From Phreatobacter sp. (GTDB lineage Bacteria > Pseudomonadota > Alphaproteobacteria > Rhizobiales > Phreatobacteraceae): DNA of 64,000 nucleotides. A program made the position numbers and the translations under genes. The notes below the pieces were generated by a model that ran no database searches, had not been told where the DNA came from, and was given only the letters and a program-made list of their open reading frames with translations. Location: NCBI RefSeq assembly GCF_022843985.1, contig NZ_JALHMP010000015.1, forward strand, positions 1-64,000, in the 5' to 3' direction. Positions 17,151 to 26,517 of this stretch are shown in pieces (position 1 is the stretch's first letter; each line of letters opens with the position of its first letter).

Positions 17151-17780
17151 TCAGGGGCGCAGGGATCGCGCCGCCCGCGCCAGAACCGTGATGCGGTCGA
17201 AGTCGCCGGCTGCCAGCGCATCGTCCGGGACGATCCACGATCCGCCGACGGCCCCGACATTGGCCAGCGCCAGATAGCTGGGCGCCCTGGCCGCATCGAT
17301 GCCGCCGGTCGGGCAGAAGACCAGCCCGGGCAGCGGCCCCGACAGGCTCTTCAGGAAGGCGGCGCCACCCGAAGGCTCGGCCGGAAAGAATTTCAGCGCG
17401 GCGAAGCCGCGGGCGGCGAGGGCCATGGCCTCGGTGACCGTGGCGCAGCCCGGCAGGACCGGGATCGGCACGGTGGCGAGAGCATCGGCCAGCGCCGGCG
17501 GCGTGCCGGGGGAGACGAGGAAGCGCGCTCCTGCCGCCGTCGCCACCTGGATGTCCTCCATGCGCGTGATGGTGCCCGCCCCCACGACCGCCTCGGGCAC
17601 CTCGCGCGCGATCTCGCGGATGGCGTCGAGCGCCTGGGGCGTGCGCAGCGTGACCTCGATGACCGGCAGCCCGCCTGCGACCAGCGCGCGCGCGAGCGGC
17701 ACGGCCTGCCGCACGTCCTTGACCGTGAGGACGGGAATGACGGGAGCGAGGGCGAGCAGCGGTCGTGCATCGGGGAGCAT
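17151..17780 (-). CDS. eda: 2-dehydro-3-deoxy-phosphogluconate/-galactonate aldolase (Eda family)
   Basis: 209-aa class I aldolase. It cleaves 2-dehydro-3-deoxy-6-phospho sugar acids (or 4-hydroxy-2-oxoglutarate) to pyruvate. The Schiff-base lysine is K130 in ALKFFPAE, the general acid/base glutamate is E42 in VIEVTLRT, and GCATVTE and CPTGGI complete the active site and phosphate loop. ATG at 17780 (MLPDARP) is preferred to one 12 codons earlier. No dehydratase or kinase is adjacent. The IlvD/Edd protein at 10799-12601 could work in a related route, but they are not co-transcribed. Confidence 0.88.
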   Translation of the reverse strand: MLPDARPLLALAPVIPVLTVKDVRQAVPLARALVAGGLPVIEVTLRTPQALDAIREIAREVPEAVVGAGTITRMEDIQVATAAGARFLVSPGTPPALADALATVPIPVLPGCATVTEAMALAARGFAALKFFPAEPSGGAAFLKSLSGPLPGLVFCPTGGIDAARAPSYLALANVGAVGGSWIVPDDALAAGDFDRITVLARAARSLRP

Positions 17781-17859
17781 GGCAGGTCTCCAGTGGTGTC
17801 CCGGCAGCCCTAGCATCCTCCATCGCCTCCGGTCACGCCCCCCGGCAAGGCGCCACAGC

Positions 17860-18372
17860 TCACCGCGCCGGTGCGGCGGCGCCCGGCCCGCCCGGACGCG
17901 ACAGCAGCGGCAGCCGGGACTGGTCCTTCAGCGTCTCCAGCACGATCGACGAGCGCACCCGCGCCACGCTCTCGTGGGGCAGCAGTTCCTCGTTGACGAG
18001 GGTGGAGAGGCCCTTCAGGTCGCGCACAACCAGCTTGAGCAGATAGTCGGCATCCCCCGTCATCGCATGGGCCTCCTGGACCTCCGGCATGGCGCGCACG
18101 AGATCGCCGAACCGCTTCGCGTTCAACCCCGAATGGGTGGCGAGCGACACGAAGATATAGACCGTCACGCCGAAGCCGAGCCGGGCGGCGTCGAGATCGG
18201 CGCGGTAGCGGCGGATGAGCCCCTCCTCCTCCAGCCTTTGCCGCCGCCGCGACACCTGGCTCGCCGACAGGCGCACGATCTCGGCGAGTTGCTGGTTGGT
18301 CCGTGCGCCATCCTCCTGCAAGGCGTCGAGCAGGCGCAGGTCGAAGCCGTCCACCGAGATAATTTCGTTCAT
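17860..18372 (-). CDS. Lrp/AsnC family transcriptional regulator
   Basis: 170 aa: an N-terminal winged HTH ([20 protein letters not shown], then [18 protein letters not shown]) and a C-terminal RAM/AsnC ligand domain ([14 protein letters not shown]). ATG at 18372 is chosen over 18399 because the longer start would place a perfect palindrome (18383-18396) inside the gene. It is divergent from hppD, separated by 124 bp, so control of tyrosine catabolism with an aromatic amino acid as effector is a reasonable inference. The Pro/Ala/Gly-rich C-terminal tail is unconserved. Confidence 0.9.
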   Translation of the reverse strand: MNEIISVDGFDLRLLDALQEDGARTNQQLAEIVRLSASQVSRRRQRLEEEGLIRRYRADLDAARLGFGVTVYIFVSLATHSGLNAKRFGDLVRAMPEVQEAHAMTGDADYLLKLVVRDLKGLSTLVNEELLPHESVARVRSSIVLETLKDQSRLPLLSRPGGPGAAAPAR

Positions 18373-18382
18373 CTGATCAGAC

Positions 18383-18396
18383 AACCATGCATGGTT
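18383..18396. promoter_or_regulatory. Candidate Lrp-type operator between the regulator and hppD
   Basis: Perfect 14-bp palindrome AACCATG/CATGGTT, 11 bp upstream of the regulator's chosen start and 100 bp upstream of hppD. Position and symmetry fit autoregulation plus divergent control; binding is not shown. Confidence 0.45.
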
Positions 18397-18496
18397 CATG
18401 CAGACAAGAGGCGAAGGCGCCCGATCTTCTCACGCTCCTTGCGCTGCGATTGCACGATACTCGCCCTCGACATCGACCCAGCCAGAGGATGATTCC

Positions 18497-19627
18497 ATGG
18501 GCCCGTTCCCCCACGAAGCCCCGCCCGCCGCGATCAGCGAGCAGAACCCGATGGGCACCGACGGCTTCGAGTTCGTCGAGTTCGCCCATCCCGATCCCAC
18601 GGCGCTGAAGACCGTGCTCTCCCTGATGGGATTCCAGGCCGTCGCCCGCCATCGCTCGAAGGACGTCACCCTGTTCCGCCAGGGCGACGTCAACTACATC
18701 GTCAATGCCGAGCCCGACAGCTTCGCGGCGGCCTTCGCTGCCGAGCACGGGCCCTGCGCCTGTGCCATGGCCTTCCGGGTCAAGGACGCGAAATATGCCT
18801 ATGAGCGGGCCATCGCGCTGGGCGCCGAGCCCTATATCGGCAAGGTCGGGCCGATGGAACTGTCCATTCCCGCGGTCAAGGGCATCGGCGGCTCGCTGCT
18901 CTATTTCGTCGACCGTTACGGCGACAAGGGCTCGATCTATGACGTCGACTTCGTCTGGACCGGCGAGCGCGATCCGCACCCCGAACAGGCGGGCCTCTAC
19001 TATCTCGACCACCTCACCCACAACGTCCACCGCGGCCGCATGGACCATTGGGCCGGCTGGTACGAGACGCTCTTCAACTTCCGCGAGATCCGCTTCTTCA
19101 ACATCGAGGGCAAGCTCACCGGCCTGATTTCCCGCGCCCTCACGTCGCCCTGCGGCAAGATCCGCATCCCGATCAACGAGAGCCTCGACGACAAGAGCCA
19201 GATCGAGGAATATCTCAAGGAATACAAGGGCGAGGGCATCCAGCACATCGCCTGCGGCTCGCGCGACATCTATGCCACGGTCGAGGCGCTGCGCGCCAAC
19301 GGCCTGCCCTTCATGCCATCGCCCCCGGCCACCTATTACGAGAAGATCGATGCCCGGGTGCCCGGCCACGGCGAGCCGGTCGATCGCATGAAGGCCACCG
19401 GCATCCTCATCGACGGGGAAGGCGCGGTGGCGATCGGCGAGAAGGAGGGCCGCATGTCGCGCGTCCTGCTGCAGATCTTTTCCGGCACCGTGCTGGGTCC
19501 GATCTTCTTCGAATTCATCCAGCGTAAGGGTGACGACGGCTTCGGCGAGGGCAATTTCCGCGCCCTCTTCGAATCCATCGAGGAGGACCAGATTCGCCGC
19601 GGCGTCATCGGCGGCAAGGCGGCGTGA
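18497..19627 (+). CDS. hppD: 4-hydroxyphenylpyruvate dioxygenase
   Basis: 376 aa, the bacterial length. It is the Fe(II) enzyme converting 4-hydroxyphenylpyruvate to homogentisate in tyrosine catabolism. Two vicinal-oxygen-chelate domains are present. The iron ligands are H172 (LDHLTHNV), H250 (GIQHIACGS) and E339 ([11 protein letters not shown]), all in the C-terminal domain. ATG at 18497 follows AGAGGA. The next step (homogentisate dioxygenase) is not in the window. The divergent Lrp-type gene is the probable regulator. Confidence 0.96.
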   Translation: MGPFPHEAPPAAISEQNPMGTDGFEFVEFAHPDPTALKTVLSLMGFQAVARHRSKDVTLFRQGDVNYIVNAEPDSFAAAFAAEHGPCACAMAFRVKDAKYAYERAIALGAEPYIGKVGPMELSIPAVKGIGGSLLYFVDRYGDKGSIYDVDFVWTGERDPHPEQAGLYYLDHLTHNVHRGRMDHWAGWYETLFNFREIRFFNIEGKLTGLISRALTSPCGKIRIPINESLDDKSQIEEYLKEYKGEGIQHIACGSRDIYATVEALRANGLPFMPSPPATYYEKIDARVPGHGEPVDRMKATGILIDGEGAVAIGEKEGRMSRVLLQIFSGTVLGPIFFEFIQRKGDDGFGEGNFRALFESIEEDQIRRGVIGGKAA

Positions 19628-19694
19628 AAGCGCGTCCGGGCAGCTGTGCTCGGGCTGTTCGCCCGTCAGCGACCTGAACATGGCAGGGGGAGGA

Positions 19695-19808
19695 AGTCGT
19701 GGATGCCCGGGACAAGCCCGGGCATGACGGAGGTTCCCGAGCGACCTGCTGAGAACACCTGACACCCTGATCGCGTCATGCCCGGGCTTGTCCCGGGCAT
19801 CCACGACT
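19695..19808. repeat. REP-like palindromic repeat pair, near perfect
   Basis: Two identical 32-bp units in opposite orientation, 19698-19729 and 19774-19805, with flanks extending the inverted match to about 35 bp and a 44-bp spacer. Each unit is also a palindrome (TGCCCGGGCTTGTCCCGGGC core). The family also occurs at 14714-14806. The pair lies between the convergent stops of hppD and dppF and could fold into a large cruciform or act as a bidirectional terminator. Confidence 0.9.
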
Positions 19809-19844
19809 TTTCCTTCAGGACCGGAGACCTGCGGCGCCGACCCC

Positions 19845-20846
19845 TCAGGCCGCCAACCGCCCCTCGGTCACGGCGTGGCAGGCGACCGTGCCGAATTCAT
19901 CCGTCACCGAGGCCGGCACCTCGCTGCGGCAGCGGCCATTGGCGAGCGGGCAGCGCGGGTTGAACGGGCAGCCCGAAGGCGGCGTGATCGGATTGGGGAT
20001 CTCGCCCAGCACGGGCTTGCGGGCGCGGCCCGTCATGTCGAGGTCGGGAACCGCATCGAGCAGCATGCGCGTATAGGGATGGCGCGGTGCCGCGAAGAGC
20101 TGCCGGCCCGGTGCCACCTCGACCAGGCGGCCGAGATACATGACGCCGATCCGCGTCGCCATGTGCCGGACCACCGCGAGATTGTGCGAGATGAACAGGT
20201 AGGTCAGCCCGAACTCGTCCTGCAGGTCGCGCATCAGGTTGAGGATCTGCGCCTGCACCGAGACGTCGAGCGCCGAGGTCGGCTCGTCGCAGACGATGAA
20301 TTCCGGACGCGAGGCGAGCGCCCGGGCGATGGCGACACGCTGGCGCTGGCCGCCGGAGAATTCGTGCGGATATTTCGCCCCGTCGGCAGGATCGAGGCCG
20401 ACCGTCTTCAGCAGCCTGCCGACCTCCGCGTCGATGGCGCGGCTTTCGCTCATCAGGCCGAAGGCGCGGATCGGCTCGGCGACGATGCGGTCGACCCGCC
20501 AGCGCGGATTGAGCGAGGCATAGGGCGACTGGAAGATCATCTGGATCTTGGAACGCAGCGCCTTCCGCCGGACCGGGTCGTCGGTCTTGGCCATGTCGAC
20601 GCCCTCGATCACCACCGAGCCGGCGGAGGGAGGCAGCAGGCCGACGACCATATTGGCGACCGTTGACTTGCCCGATCCGGATTCGCCCACCAGCGCGAAG
20701 GTCTCGCGGCGGCCGATGGTGAAGGAGACGTCCTGCACGGCGCGCAGCAGCCGGCGCTCCTCGCGCTCCAGCACGCGGTTGAGCCAGGGCTTCGACACGT
20801 CGAAGGTGCGCGACAGATTGCGGACGGTGACGAGCGGCTCGCTCAT
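19845..20846 (-). CDS. dppF: Peptide/nickel-type ABC transporter ATP-binding protein (DppF-like)
   Basis: 333-aa ATPase with Walker A GESGSGKST, Q-loop FQSPYASLNP, ABC signature FSGGQRQR, Walker B FIVCDEPTSALD and switch His in ISHNLAV. The C-terminal oligopeptide-transporter domain has SGCPFNPRCP, a Cys-rich stretch typical of DppF/OppF. ATG at 20846 overlaps the dppD stop by 4 nt. It is the last gene of the five-gene minus-strand transporter operon and powers uptake through the two permeases. The solute (peptide or other) is not determined. Confidence 0.9.
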   Translation of the reverse strand: MSEPLVTVRNLSRTFDVSKPWLNRVLEREERRLLRAVQDVSFTIGRRETFALVGESGSGKSTVANMVVGLLPPSAGSVVIEGVDMAKTDDPVRRKALRSKIQMIFQSPYASLNPRWRVDRIVAEPIRAFGLMSESRAIDAEVGRLLKTVGLDPADGAKYPHEFSGGQRQRVAIARALASRPEFIVCDEPTSALDVSVQAQILNLMRDLQDEFGLTYLFISHNLAVVRHMATRIGVMYLGRLVEVAPGRQLFAAPRHPYTRMLLDAVPDLDMTGRARKPVLGEIPNPITPPSGCPFNPRCPLANGRCRSEVPASVTDEFGTVACHAVTEGRLAA

Positions 20847-21826
20847 GCGGCTTTCTCCGCGCCGTCGGCATAGAGCCAGCAGGCGACCTCGGTGGTGCCG
20901 ACCGGTATCGGCTCCGGCCGTTCCGTGAGGCAACGGGCGAAGACCTTAGGGCAGCGCGGGTTGAAGGCGCAGCCCTGCGGAATGGCGGTGAGCCGCGGCA
21001 TGGAGCCGGGGATCTGCACCAGCCGGTCGGCGGTGGCGTCAAGCGAGGGAATCGAGCCCATCAGCCCTTCCGTGTAGGGATGGCGCGCGCGCTTGATGAC
21101 GTCCTGCACCGGGCCGATCTCGGCGATCCGTCCGGCATACATGACGGCGACGCGATCGGCCGTCTCGGCGATCACGCCCATGTCGTGGGTGATCAGCATG
21201 ACGGCGGTGCCGTGCTCCTTGCAGAGGTTCTTCAGCAGCGTGATGATCTGCGCCTGAACCGAGACGTCGAGCGCCGTCGTCGGCTCGTCGGCGATGACCA
21301 GTTCCGGCTCGGCGCAGAGCGCCAGGGCCAGCACGACACGCTGGCGCATGCCGCCGGAGAACTGGTGCGGATAGGCGTCGATCCGCTTGTCGGGCGCGGG
21401 AATGCCGACCTCGGTGAGCAGGTCGATGGCGCGGGCCCGGGCCTGGGCACTCGTCAGCCGCATATGGGTCTGGATCGTCTCCATGAGCTGCTCGCCGACC
21501 GTGTAGAGCGGATTGAGCGAGGTCAGCGGGTCCTGGAACACCATGCCGATGCGCTTGCCGCGGATCTGGCGCATCGCCTCCGGGGCGAGATTGTCGATCC
21601 GCTCGCCCTTGAGCCAGATCTCGCCACCGGCAATGCGGCCCGGCGGCTCCAGAAGGCCGATGACGGCGGCGCCGGTCATGGACTTGCCGGCGCCGGATTC
21701 ACCGACGACGCCCACCACCTCGCCGGGAGCGATGTCGAAGGAGATGCGGTCCACGGCGGTCAGCGTGCCACGGCGGGTGGGGAACTGGACCACGAGGTCG
21801 CGGACGGAGAGGACAGGTGTGGTCAT
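20843..21826 (-). CDS. dppD: Peptide/nickel-type ABC transporter ATP-binding protein (DppD-like)
   Basis: 327-aa ATPase. Walker A is GESGAGKSM (Met replaces the usual final Ser/Thr position), Q-loop [10 protein letters not shown], signature FSGGMRQR, Walker [13 protein letters not shown] and H-loop ITHDMGV. The C-terminal domain has GCAFNPRCP. It is the partner ATPase of DppF, with which it should form a heterodimer. It starts 6 nt after the upstream permease stop and overlaps dppF by 4 nt. Confidence 0.9.
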   Translation of the reverse strand: MTTPVLSVRDLVVQFPTRRGTLTAVDRISFDIAPGEVVGVVGESGAGKSMTGAAVIGLLEPPGRIAGGEIWLKGERIDNLAPEAMRQIRGKRIGMVFQDPLTSLNPLYTVGEQLMETIQTHMRLTSAQARARAIDLLTEVGIPAPDKRIDAYPHQFSGGMRQRVVLALALCAEPELVIADEPTTALDVSVQAQIITLLKNLCKEHGTAVMLITHDMGVIAETADRVAVMYAGRIAEIGPVQDVIKRARHPYTEGLMGSIPSLDATADRLVQIPGSMPRLTAIPQGCAFNPRCPKVFARCLTERPEPIPVGTTEVACWLYADGAEKAA

Positions 21827-21832
21827 CGCCGC

Positions 21833-22789
21833 TCACCTCAGCTTCGGGTTGAGGGCATCGCGCAGCCAGTCGCCGAGCAGGTTGATGGACAGCGCCAGCA
21901 GCACCAGCGCCAGCGCCGGGAAGAACAGGATCCACCACTCGCCGGAGAACAGATATTGCTGGCCGAAGCGGATCAACGTGCCAAGCGAGGGCTGGGTCGC
22001 GGGAACGCCGACGCCGAGGAAGGACAGCGTCGCCTCCTCGATGATGGCGAGCGCCAGGTTGATGGTGGCGATGACGAGGACCGGCCCGGTGACATTCGGC
22101 AGGATATGGCGGGCCATGATGAAAAAGGCCGGCCGTCCCATGACGCGGGCGGCCTGCACATATTCCTTGTTGCGCTCGACCATGGTGGAGCCGCGCACGG
22201 TGCGGGCATATTGCGCCCAGTTAGACAGGCCGATGGCGACGATCAGCACCCAGATCGCCATCTGCTCGTGCTGCGAGGGCGGGATGAGGCCGCGCGCCAC
22301 GCCGAAGAACAGGAGCGCGATCAGGATGGCCGGAAACGACAGCTGGATGTCGGCGACGCGCATGATGATGGCGTCGGTCCGCCCGCCGACATAGCCGGCG
22401 AGAAGGCCGAGGCCCACCCCCATCACCACCGAGAAGGCGACGGAGGAAAAGCCGACGAAGAGCGAGACGCGCGACCCGTAGAGAATGGCCGAGAACAGGT
22501 CGCGGCCTTGGTTGTCGGTGCCCAGGAGATAGACGGTGTTGGTGCCCATCCCCGCTTCGCCCGGCTTGGTATAGGCGTCGAGCAGATTGAGCGCGGCGGG
22601 GTCGAAGGCGTCCTGCGGGGCGATCCAGTTGGCGCCCAGCGAGGCCGCCAGCAGGATCACCGTCATCGCCGCGGCGATCATCGCCACCGGCGAATGGCGG
22701 AAGCTCCAGGCGAGGTCGGAATCCCAGGCGCGTGCCAGGCGGGCCTTCAGGGTGATGCGCGGCTTGGGCGTGTCGTCGATCGCGGTCAT
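21833..22789 (-). CDS. dppC: Peptide/nickel-type ABC transporter permease (DppC-like)
   Basis: 318-aa inner-membrane permease with about six helices. An N-terminal OppC-type region (SPVAMIAAAMTVILL) is followed by GTDNQGRDLFSAILYGSRVSL, the hallmark of DppC/OppC, and an EAA-type loop (ARVMGRPAFFIMARHILPN) that docks on the ATPases. ATG at 22789 (MTAIDDTPKP) is the only start that fits the family's length. There are only 8 nt to the upstream permease gene. Confidence 0.92.
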   Translation of the reverse strand: MTAIDDTPKPRITLKARLARAWDSDLAWSFRHSPVAMIAAAMTVILLAASLGANWIAPQDAFDPAALNLLDAYTKPGEAGMGTNTVYLLGTDNQGRDLFSAILYGSRVSLFVGFSSVAFSVVMGVGLGLLAGYVGGRTDAIIMRVADIQLSFPAILIALLFFGVARGLIPPSQHEQMAIWVLIVAIGLSNWAQYARTVRGSTMVERNKEYVQAARVMGRPAFFIMARHILPNVTGPVLVIATINLALAIIEEATLSFLGVGVPATQPSLGTLIRFGQQYLFSGEWWILFFPALALVLLALSINLLGDWLRDALNPKLR

Positions 22790-22797
22790 GGCGGGCC

Positions 22798-23781
22798 TCA
22801 ATGCGCCGATGCCGGACCCGCGCCGCGAAGGCGAGGATCGAGCGCGAAATAAAGCAGGTCGACCACGAGATTGGTGACCACGAAGACGAAGGCGACGAAC
22901 ATCAGGTAGGCGGCCATGACGGGAATGTCGACGAACTGGACGGCCTGCACGAAAAGCGCGCCGAGGCCCGGCCACTGGAAGACGCTCTCGGTGACGATGG
23001 CGAAGGCGATGACGCCGCCGAGCTGCAGGCCGGCAATGGTCATCACCGGCACCATCGTGTTCTTCAGCGCGTGGCGGAACCAGATGGTGCGCTCGGGGAC
23101 GCCGCGGGCGCGGGCGAATTTCACATAGTCCGTGCGCATCGTCTCGAGCATCTCGGAGCGGACGAGGCGCATGATCAGGGTGAGCTGGTAGAAGCCGAGG
23201 GTGAGGACCGGCATGACCAGCGATTTCAGCCCCGACGTGGTCAGCAGGCCGGTCGACCACCAGCCGATCTTGACGACGTCGCCGCGCCCGAAGGAGGGCA
23301 GCCAGCGCAGTTCCACGGCGAACAGCCAGATCAGGCCGATGCCGATCAGAAAGGTCGGCAGCGACACCCCGATCAGCGACACCGACAGGATCATGTGGGA
23401 GAGAAGGCCGTTGCGGTTGATGGCGGTGTAGACGCCGAGGGCAATGCCGACGACGAGCGCGAACAGGGCTGACAGCAGCGCCAGTTCGACGGTGGCCGGA
23501 AGCCGCTCGGCCAGCAGGTCGGCAACCGGCCGCCCCTGCCGGTAGCTGACACCGAACTGCAACTGGGCGGCGTTGGAGACGAAGCGGGCGAACTGGACCG
23601 GGAAGGGATCCATCAGGCCGAGATCGCGGGCGAGCTGTTCGCGGTCCTGGAGCGTCGCCTCCTGCCCGACCAGGTTGGAGACCGGATCGCCGATGAAGCG
23701 GAACATCGAAAAGGCGACCAGGGCCACGGCCAGCATGACGAGGACCGCCTGGGCGAGGCTCTTGACGACATAGGCGATCAT
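22798..23781 (-). CDS. dppB: Peptide/nickel-type ABC transporter permease (DppB-like)
   Basis: 327-aa permease with about six helices. It has the typical N-terminus (MIAYVVKSLAQAVLVM), DREQLARDLGLMDPFPVQ periplasmic region, GVSLPTFLIGI, an EAA loop (ARARGVPERTIWFRHALKN) and FQWPGLGALF. ATG at 23781 is preferred to one 15 codons earlier because the first helix starts there. The longer start would begin inside the hairpin-containing leader. It pairs with DppC to form the translocation pore. Confidence 0.92.
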   Translation of the reverse strand: MIAYVVKSLAQAVLVMLAVALVAFSMFRFIGDPVSNLVGQEATLQDREQLARDLGLMDPFPVQFARFVSNAAQLQFGVSYRQGRPVADLLAERLPATVELALLSALFALVVGIALGVYTAINRNGLLSHMILSVSLIGVSLPTFLIGIGLIWLFAVELRWLPSFGRGDVVKIGWWSTGLLTTSGLKSLVMPVLTLGFYQLTLIMRLVRSEMLETMRTDYVKFARARGVPERTIWFRHALKNTMVPVMTIAGLQLGGVIAFAIVTESVFQWPGLGALFVQAVQFVDIPVMAAYLMFVAFVFVVTNLVVDLLYFALDPRLRGAGPASAH

Positions 23782-23825
23782 GAGGGGCGACCGGTTGACG
23801 CGAAAATCAAGAATGAAAAGCAGCA

Positions 23826-23855
23826 AGGCCCCTTCCCATTGGCGGGAAAGGGCCT
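23826..23855 (-). terminator. Hairpin between substrate-binding-protein gene and dppB (attenuator-like)
   Basis: 12-bp stem AGGCCC-T-TTCCC/GGGAA-G-GGGCCT with one mismatch and a 6-nt loop, followed on the minus strand by a T-rich stretch (CTGCTTTTCATTC). In ABC operons such a stem after the binding-protein gene typically lets more binding protein than permease be made. This function is inferred from position. Confidence 0.6.
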
Positions 23856-23874
23856 CGCGGTCATGTCGGAGAGA

Positions 23875-25488
23875 TCAGGAGCCGGCGAAGCGGAACAGCT
23901 TGAACCAGGCGCCCGCATCCGGATGCACCGGCACCTCGATGCCGCCGCGCGCCGCGTGGCTGATCGACTGCATATGCAGCGGGATGTAGATGGCCTGATC
24001 GCGCAGCTGCTTCTGGATGTCGGCGAGTTCGGCATTACGGCGGGGAACATCCGCCATGGTCTGCAGGGCCAGCATCCGCGCATCCAGGGCCGGGTTGGAA
24101 TAGCGCGTGCCGTTCCAGGTGCCGTTGTTGGCGGTGCGGGTGTGGTAGAGGAAGGTCAGGATATATTCCGCGTCATAGGTCGGGATGCCCCAGCCGACGA
24201 GGAAGAAGTCCAGTTCCTGGCGCTGCAGTTCGGGGAAGTGCTGGGCTGCCGGCTTCGCCACCATGTTGGCGCGGATGCCGATCTGGCCAAGCATGGCCAC
24301 CACCGCCTGGCAGATGTTCTCGTCCGAGACATAGCGGTTGTTGGTGCACTGGAGCGTCACCGAGAAGCGGGTGTTGCCCTCGGCGGCCCGACGGGGATAG
24401 CCGGCCTCATCGAGCGCGCGGTTGGCCGCGGCGGGGTCGAAGCGCGGGATGGCGGCGAGTTCGGCCGAGTAGCCGGAGATGAAGGGCGAGCCGATATAGC
24501 CGATGGGCTGGCCCTGACCACGCATGACGACGCGGGTGATGGCCTCGCGGTTGACCGCGATGTTGATGGCGTTGCGGACCCGCACGTCGGCGAAGGGGTT
24601 CCTGCCCTTGATGTCCGAGGACTTCAGCTCGGCATCGCCCACGTTGAAGCCGAGGAAGATGACGCGGTTCTCGGGGCCCGTCGTGACGCGGATGCCCTGG
24701 CTCTGCTGCAGGCGCGCGATGTCCTGCACCGGCACGTCATGGACCACGTCGACCTCGCCGGAGAGCAGTGCCGCGATGCGCGTCGCGTCCTGCTGGATCG
24801 GCACGACGATCAGCTCGGTCACCTGCATCGGGAACTGGCCCTTGCCCCAGTAGCCGGGGAACTGGCGCATCACCGTGCGCACGTCCGGCTCGCGCGAGAC
24901 GAGGGTGAAGGGGCCGGTGCCCATGGCATTGCGGGTGGCGCCGTTCTCGGCCCGCTCGCGGATGTTCTGCGGCTCGAGGGCGTTGTTCTTCTCCGCCCAG
25001 GCCTTGGACATCATGAAGATATTGGTGAGGTTCTCGACCAGGAGCGGGTTCGGCGCCTTGGTCTTGATCCGGATCGTGTGGTTGTCGACCTTGGTGACGC
25101 TGTCGATCGAGGTCAGCAGGCCGCGATAGTCGGAGGTGGGACGGCGGGCGCGGTCGAAGGAGAAGATGGCGTCATCGGCGGTGAAGTCGGACCCGTCATG
25201 GAACTTGACGCCCTGGCGGAGCTTGAACTCCCACACCGTCGGATCGTCGGGAAGAATGCGCCACTCGGTGGCGAGGGTGGCGACGAGCTTGCCGTCATAG
25301 CCGCGGATGACCAGCGGCTCGTAGATCTGGTGGACGAGATTCGACGTCGGGCCGATATTCGCCGACATCGGATCGAGGGTCTGGGCATCGACCGAGCGCG
25401 CCCACCGGACGGTCCGCGCTTCCACCGTGGTCACGAATGTCACGGCGGCAATCATCGCGCCCGCAAAGAGCTTCATTCCAAAACGCAT
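23875..25488 (-). CDS. dppA: ABC transporter substrate-binding protein, family 5 (DppA-like)
   Basis: 537 aa with a signal peptide (MKLFAGAMIAAVTFVTTVEA, cleavage near TVEA-R). The mature family 5 binding protein has ARSVDAQTLDPMSAN, WEFKLRQGVKFHDGSDFTADD and NPFADVRVRNAINIAVNREA, all standard SBP_bac_5 landmarks. GAGAGGTGA lies before the ATG. As the first gene of the operon and periplasmic receptor, it decides the substrate; peptides are the default but opines, glutathione and other solutes are known in the family. It is preceded by a 129-bp gap to the cupin gene. Confidence 0.9.
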   Translation of the reverse strand: MRFGMKLFAGAMIAAVTFVTTVEARTVRWARSVDAQTLDPMSANIGPTSNLVHQIYEPLVIRGYDGKLVATLATEWRILPDDPTVWEFKLRQGVKFHDGSDFTADDAIFSFDRARRPTSDYRGLLTSIDSVTKVDNHTIRIKTKAPNPLLVENLTNIFMMSKAWAEKNNALEPQNIRERAENGATRNAMGTGPFTLVSREPDVRTVMRQFPGYWGKGQFPMQVTELIVVPIQQDATRIAALLSGEVDVVHDVPVQDIARLQQSQGIRVTTGPENRVIFLGFNVGDAELKSSDIKGRNPFADVRVRNAINIAVNREAITRVVMRGQGQPIGYIGSPFISGYSAELAAIPRFDPAAANRALDEAGYPRRAAEGNTRFSVTLQCTNNRYVSDENICQAVVAMLGQIGIRANMVAKPAAQHFPELQRQELDFFLVGWGIPTYDAEYILTFLYHTRTANNGTWNGTRYSNPALDARMLALQTMADVPRRNAELADIQKQLRDQAIYIPLHMQSISHAARGGIEVPVHPDAGAWFKLFRFAGS

Positions 25489-25617
25489 AGTTCACCTCTC
25501 TGAAGAGTGCCGGTTCTGGGACCGGATTCTGCCAGCGATGATAGACAGTGGCGCCCGGGCTGTCACCGCATAGTCACGGACGAAATGTCGCGTTGACAGC
25601 TCGGGGCAATACTGCCG

Positions 25618-25920
25618 TCAGGACGGCTTGATCTCGATCTCGATGAAGGCGAAGTCGCGGCCGGTGATGTTGACGATGTTGTGGTTGACGCCCTCCTTGC
25701 GGAAATAGGGCTCGTGGGTCTTCATCTCATATTCGCCCGAGGTGCCGTCGCCGAGCTCGGCGATCAGCCTGCCGTCGGAGAGCGGCACCACCACATAGTC
25801 CCAGCCATGGGTGTGCCAGCCGGTCTCGGCGCCGTCGGAAAAGTTCCAGCGCGTCACCTTGACCTTGTCGTTGTCGATGAGGAGTTGCGGGTCGGCGGGA
25901 GGACGGCAGGTGAAGGTCAT
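25618..25920 (-). CDS. Small cupin-domain protein
   Basis: 100-aa single cupin barrel. Motif 1 is GWHTHGWDYVVVPL (His ligands) followed by the second metal/substrate region (RKEGVNHNIVNIT). No fused domain and no signal peptide are present. Such small cupins can be enzymes or metabolite sensors; nothing here decides. It overlaps the upstream membrane-protein gene by 4 nt, so the two are co-translated. Confidence 0.82.
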   Translation of the reverse strand: MTFTCRPPADPQLLIDNDKVKVTRWNFSDGAETGWHTHGWDYVVVPLSDGRLIAELGDGTSGEYEMKTHEPYFRKEGVNHNIVNITGRDFAFIEIEIKPS

Positions 25921-26375
25921 GGATGGGTCCTTTCGATGCGCTGCAGGCCGGCGCTGCGGCCGGCCACGAACCAGTAGACGAGACCGCCGGCAAGGCCCGC
26001 CACCACCGCCACGAGGACTTTCGTGAGCGTGATGGACGGCTCATCGCCGAGGATGGGATCGGGGGCCTCCTGCGGCGCCCGGGCATAGACCCAGGCGAGG
26101 GAGGCGACGGCCCCCAGGAGACCGAGGCCAAGGTGAAAGGCAAGCGCCCGCCAGCGCATGGCTTCGGCGACGAACTGGATGAGCAGCAGCGGCCAGAACA
26201 GTCCGGCGGCCAGGAACGTGTAGAAGCCGATGGCCACGGCGCCGGCAACGAGATCCGGCATTCGCCCCTGGTTGAGGTCGAAGACGACGACGATGGCCGC
26301 CGCGAGCGCCAGGGCCAGCAGGAATCCGGCTGCAACGCGCAGGAGGCGCAGGGCGTAGAAGGCGAAGCGAGTCAT
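25917..26375 (-). CDS. Four-helix inner membrane protein, function unknown
   Basis: 152 aa with four predicted membrane segments at about residues 8-32, 42-66, 77-96 and 118-140. Basic residues after the first helix suggest an N-in topology. No characterised family is recognised. The 3' end overlaps the cupin gene by 4 nt, so they form a two-gene operon, and the pair may act together, but no role can be named. Confidence 0.7.
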   Translation of the reverse strand: MTRFAFYALRLLRVAAGFLLALALAAAIVVVFDLNQGRMPDLVAGAVAIGFYTFLAAGLFWPLLLIQFVAEAMRWRALAFHLGLGLLGAVASLAWVYARAPQEAPDPILGDEPSITLTKVLVAVVAGLAGGLVYWFVAGRSAGLQRIERTHP

Positions 26376-26517
26376 GCCGACGAAACTAGTCGCCGCCGGC
26401 CGCGTGCGATAGCGGCCAGCGGCATGCCCGCCGTGCTCGGCGGGACATGAAGGGCCCGCTCCCCGCCGGGGAGAGGTGCCTGTCGCGATGCCCGGCCTGG
26501 CCGAAACGCCGGCGTCC

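Noticed and set aside
21080-22852. 590-codon plus frame opposite dppD/dppC
   Set aside because: Crosses two real genes, has no domain, and has shadow composition.
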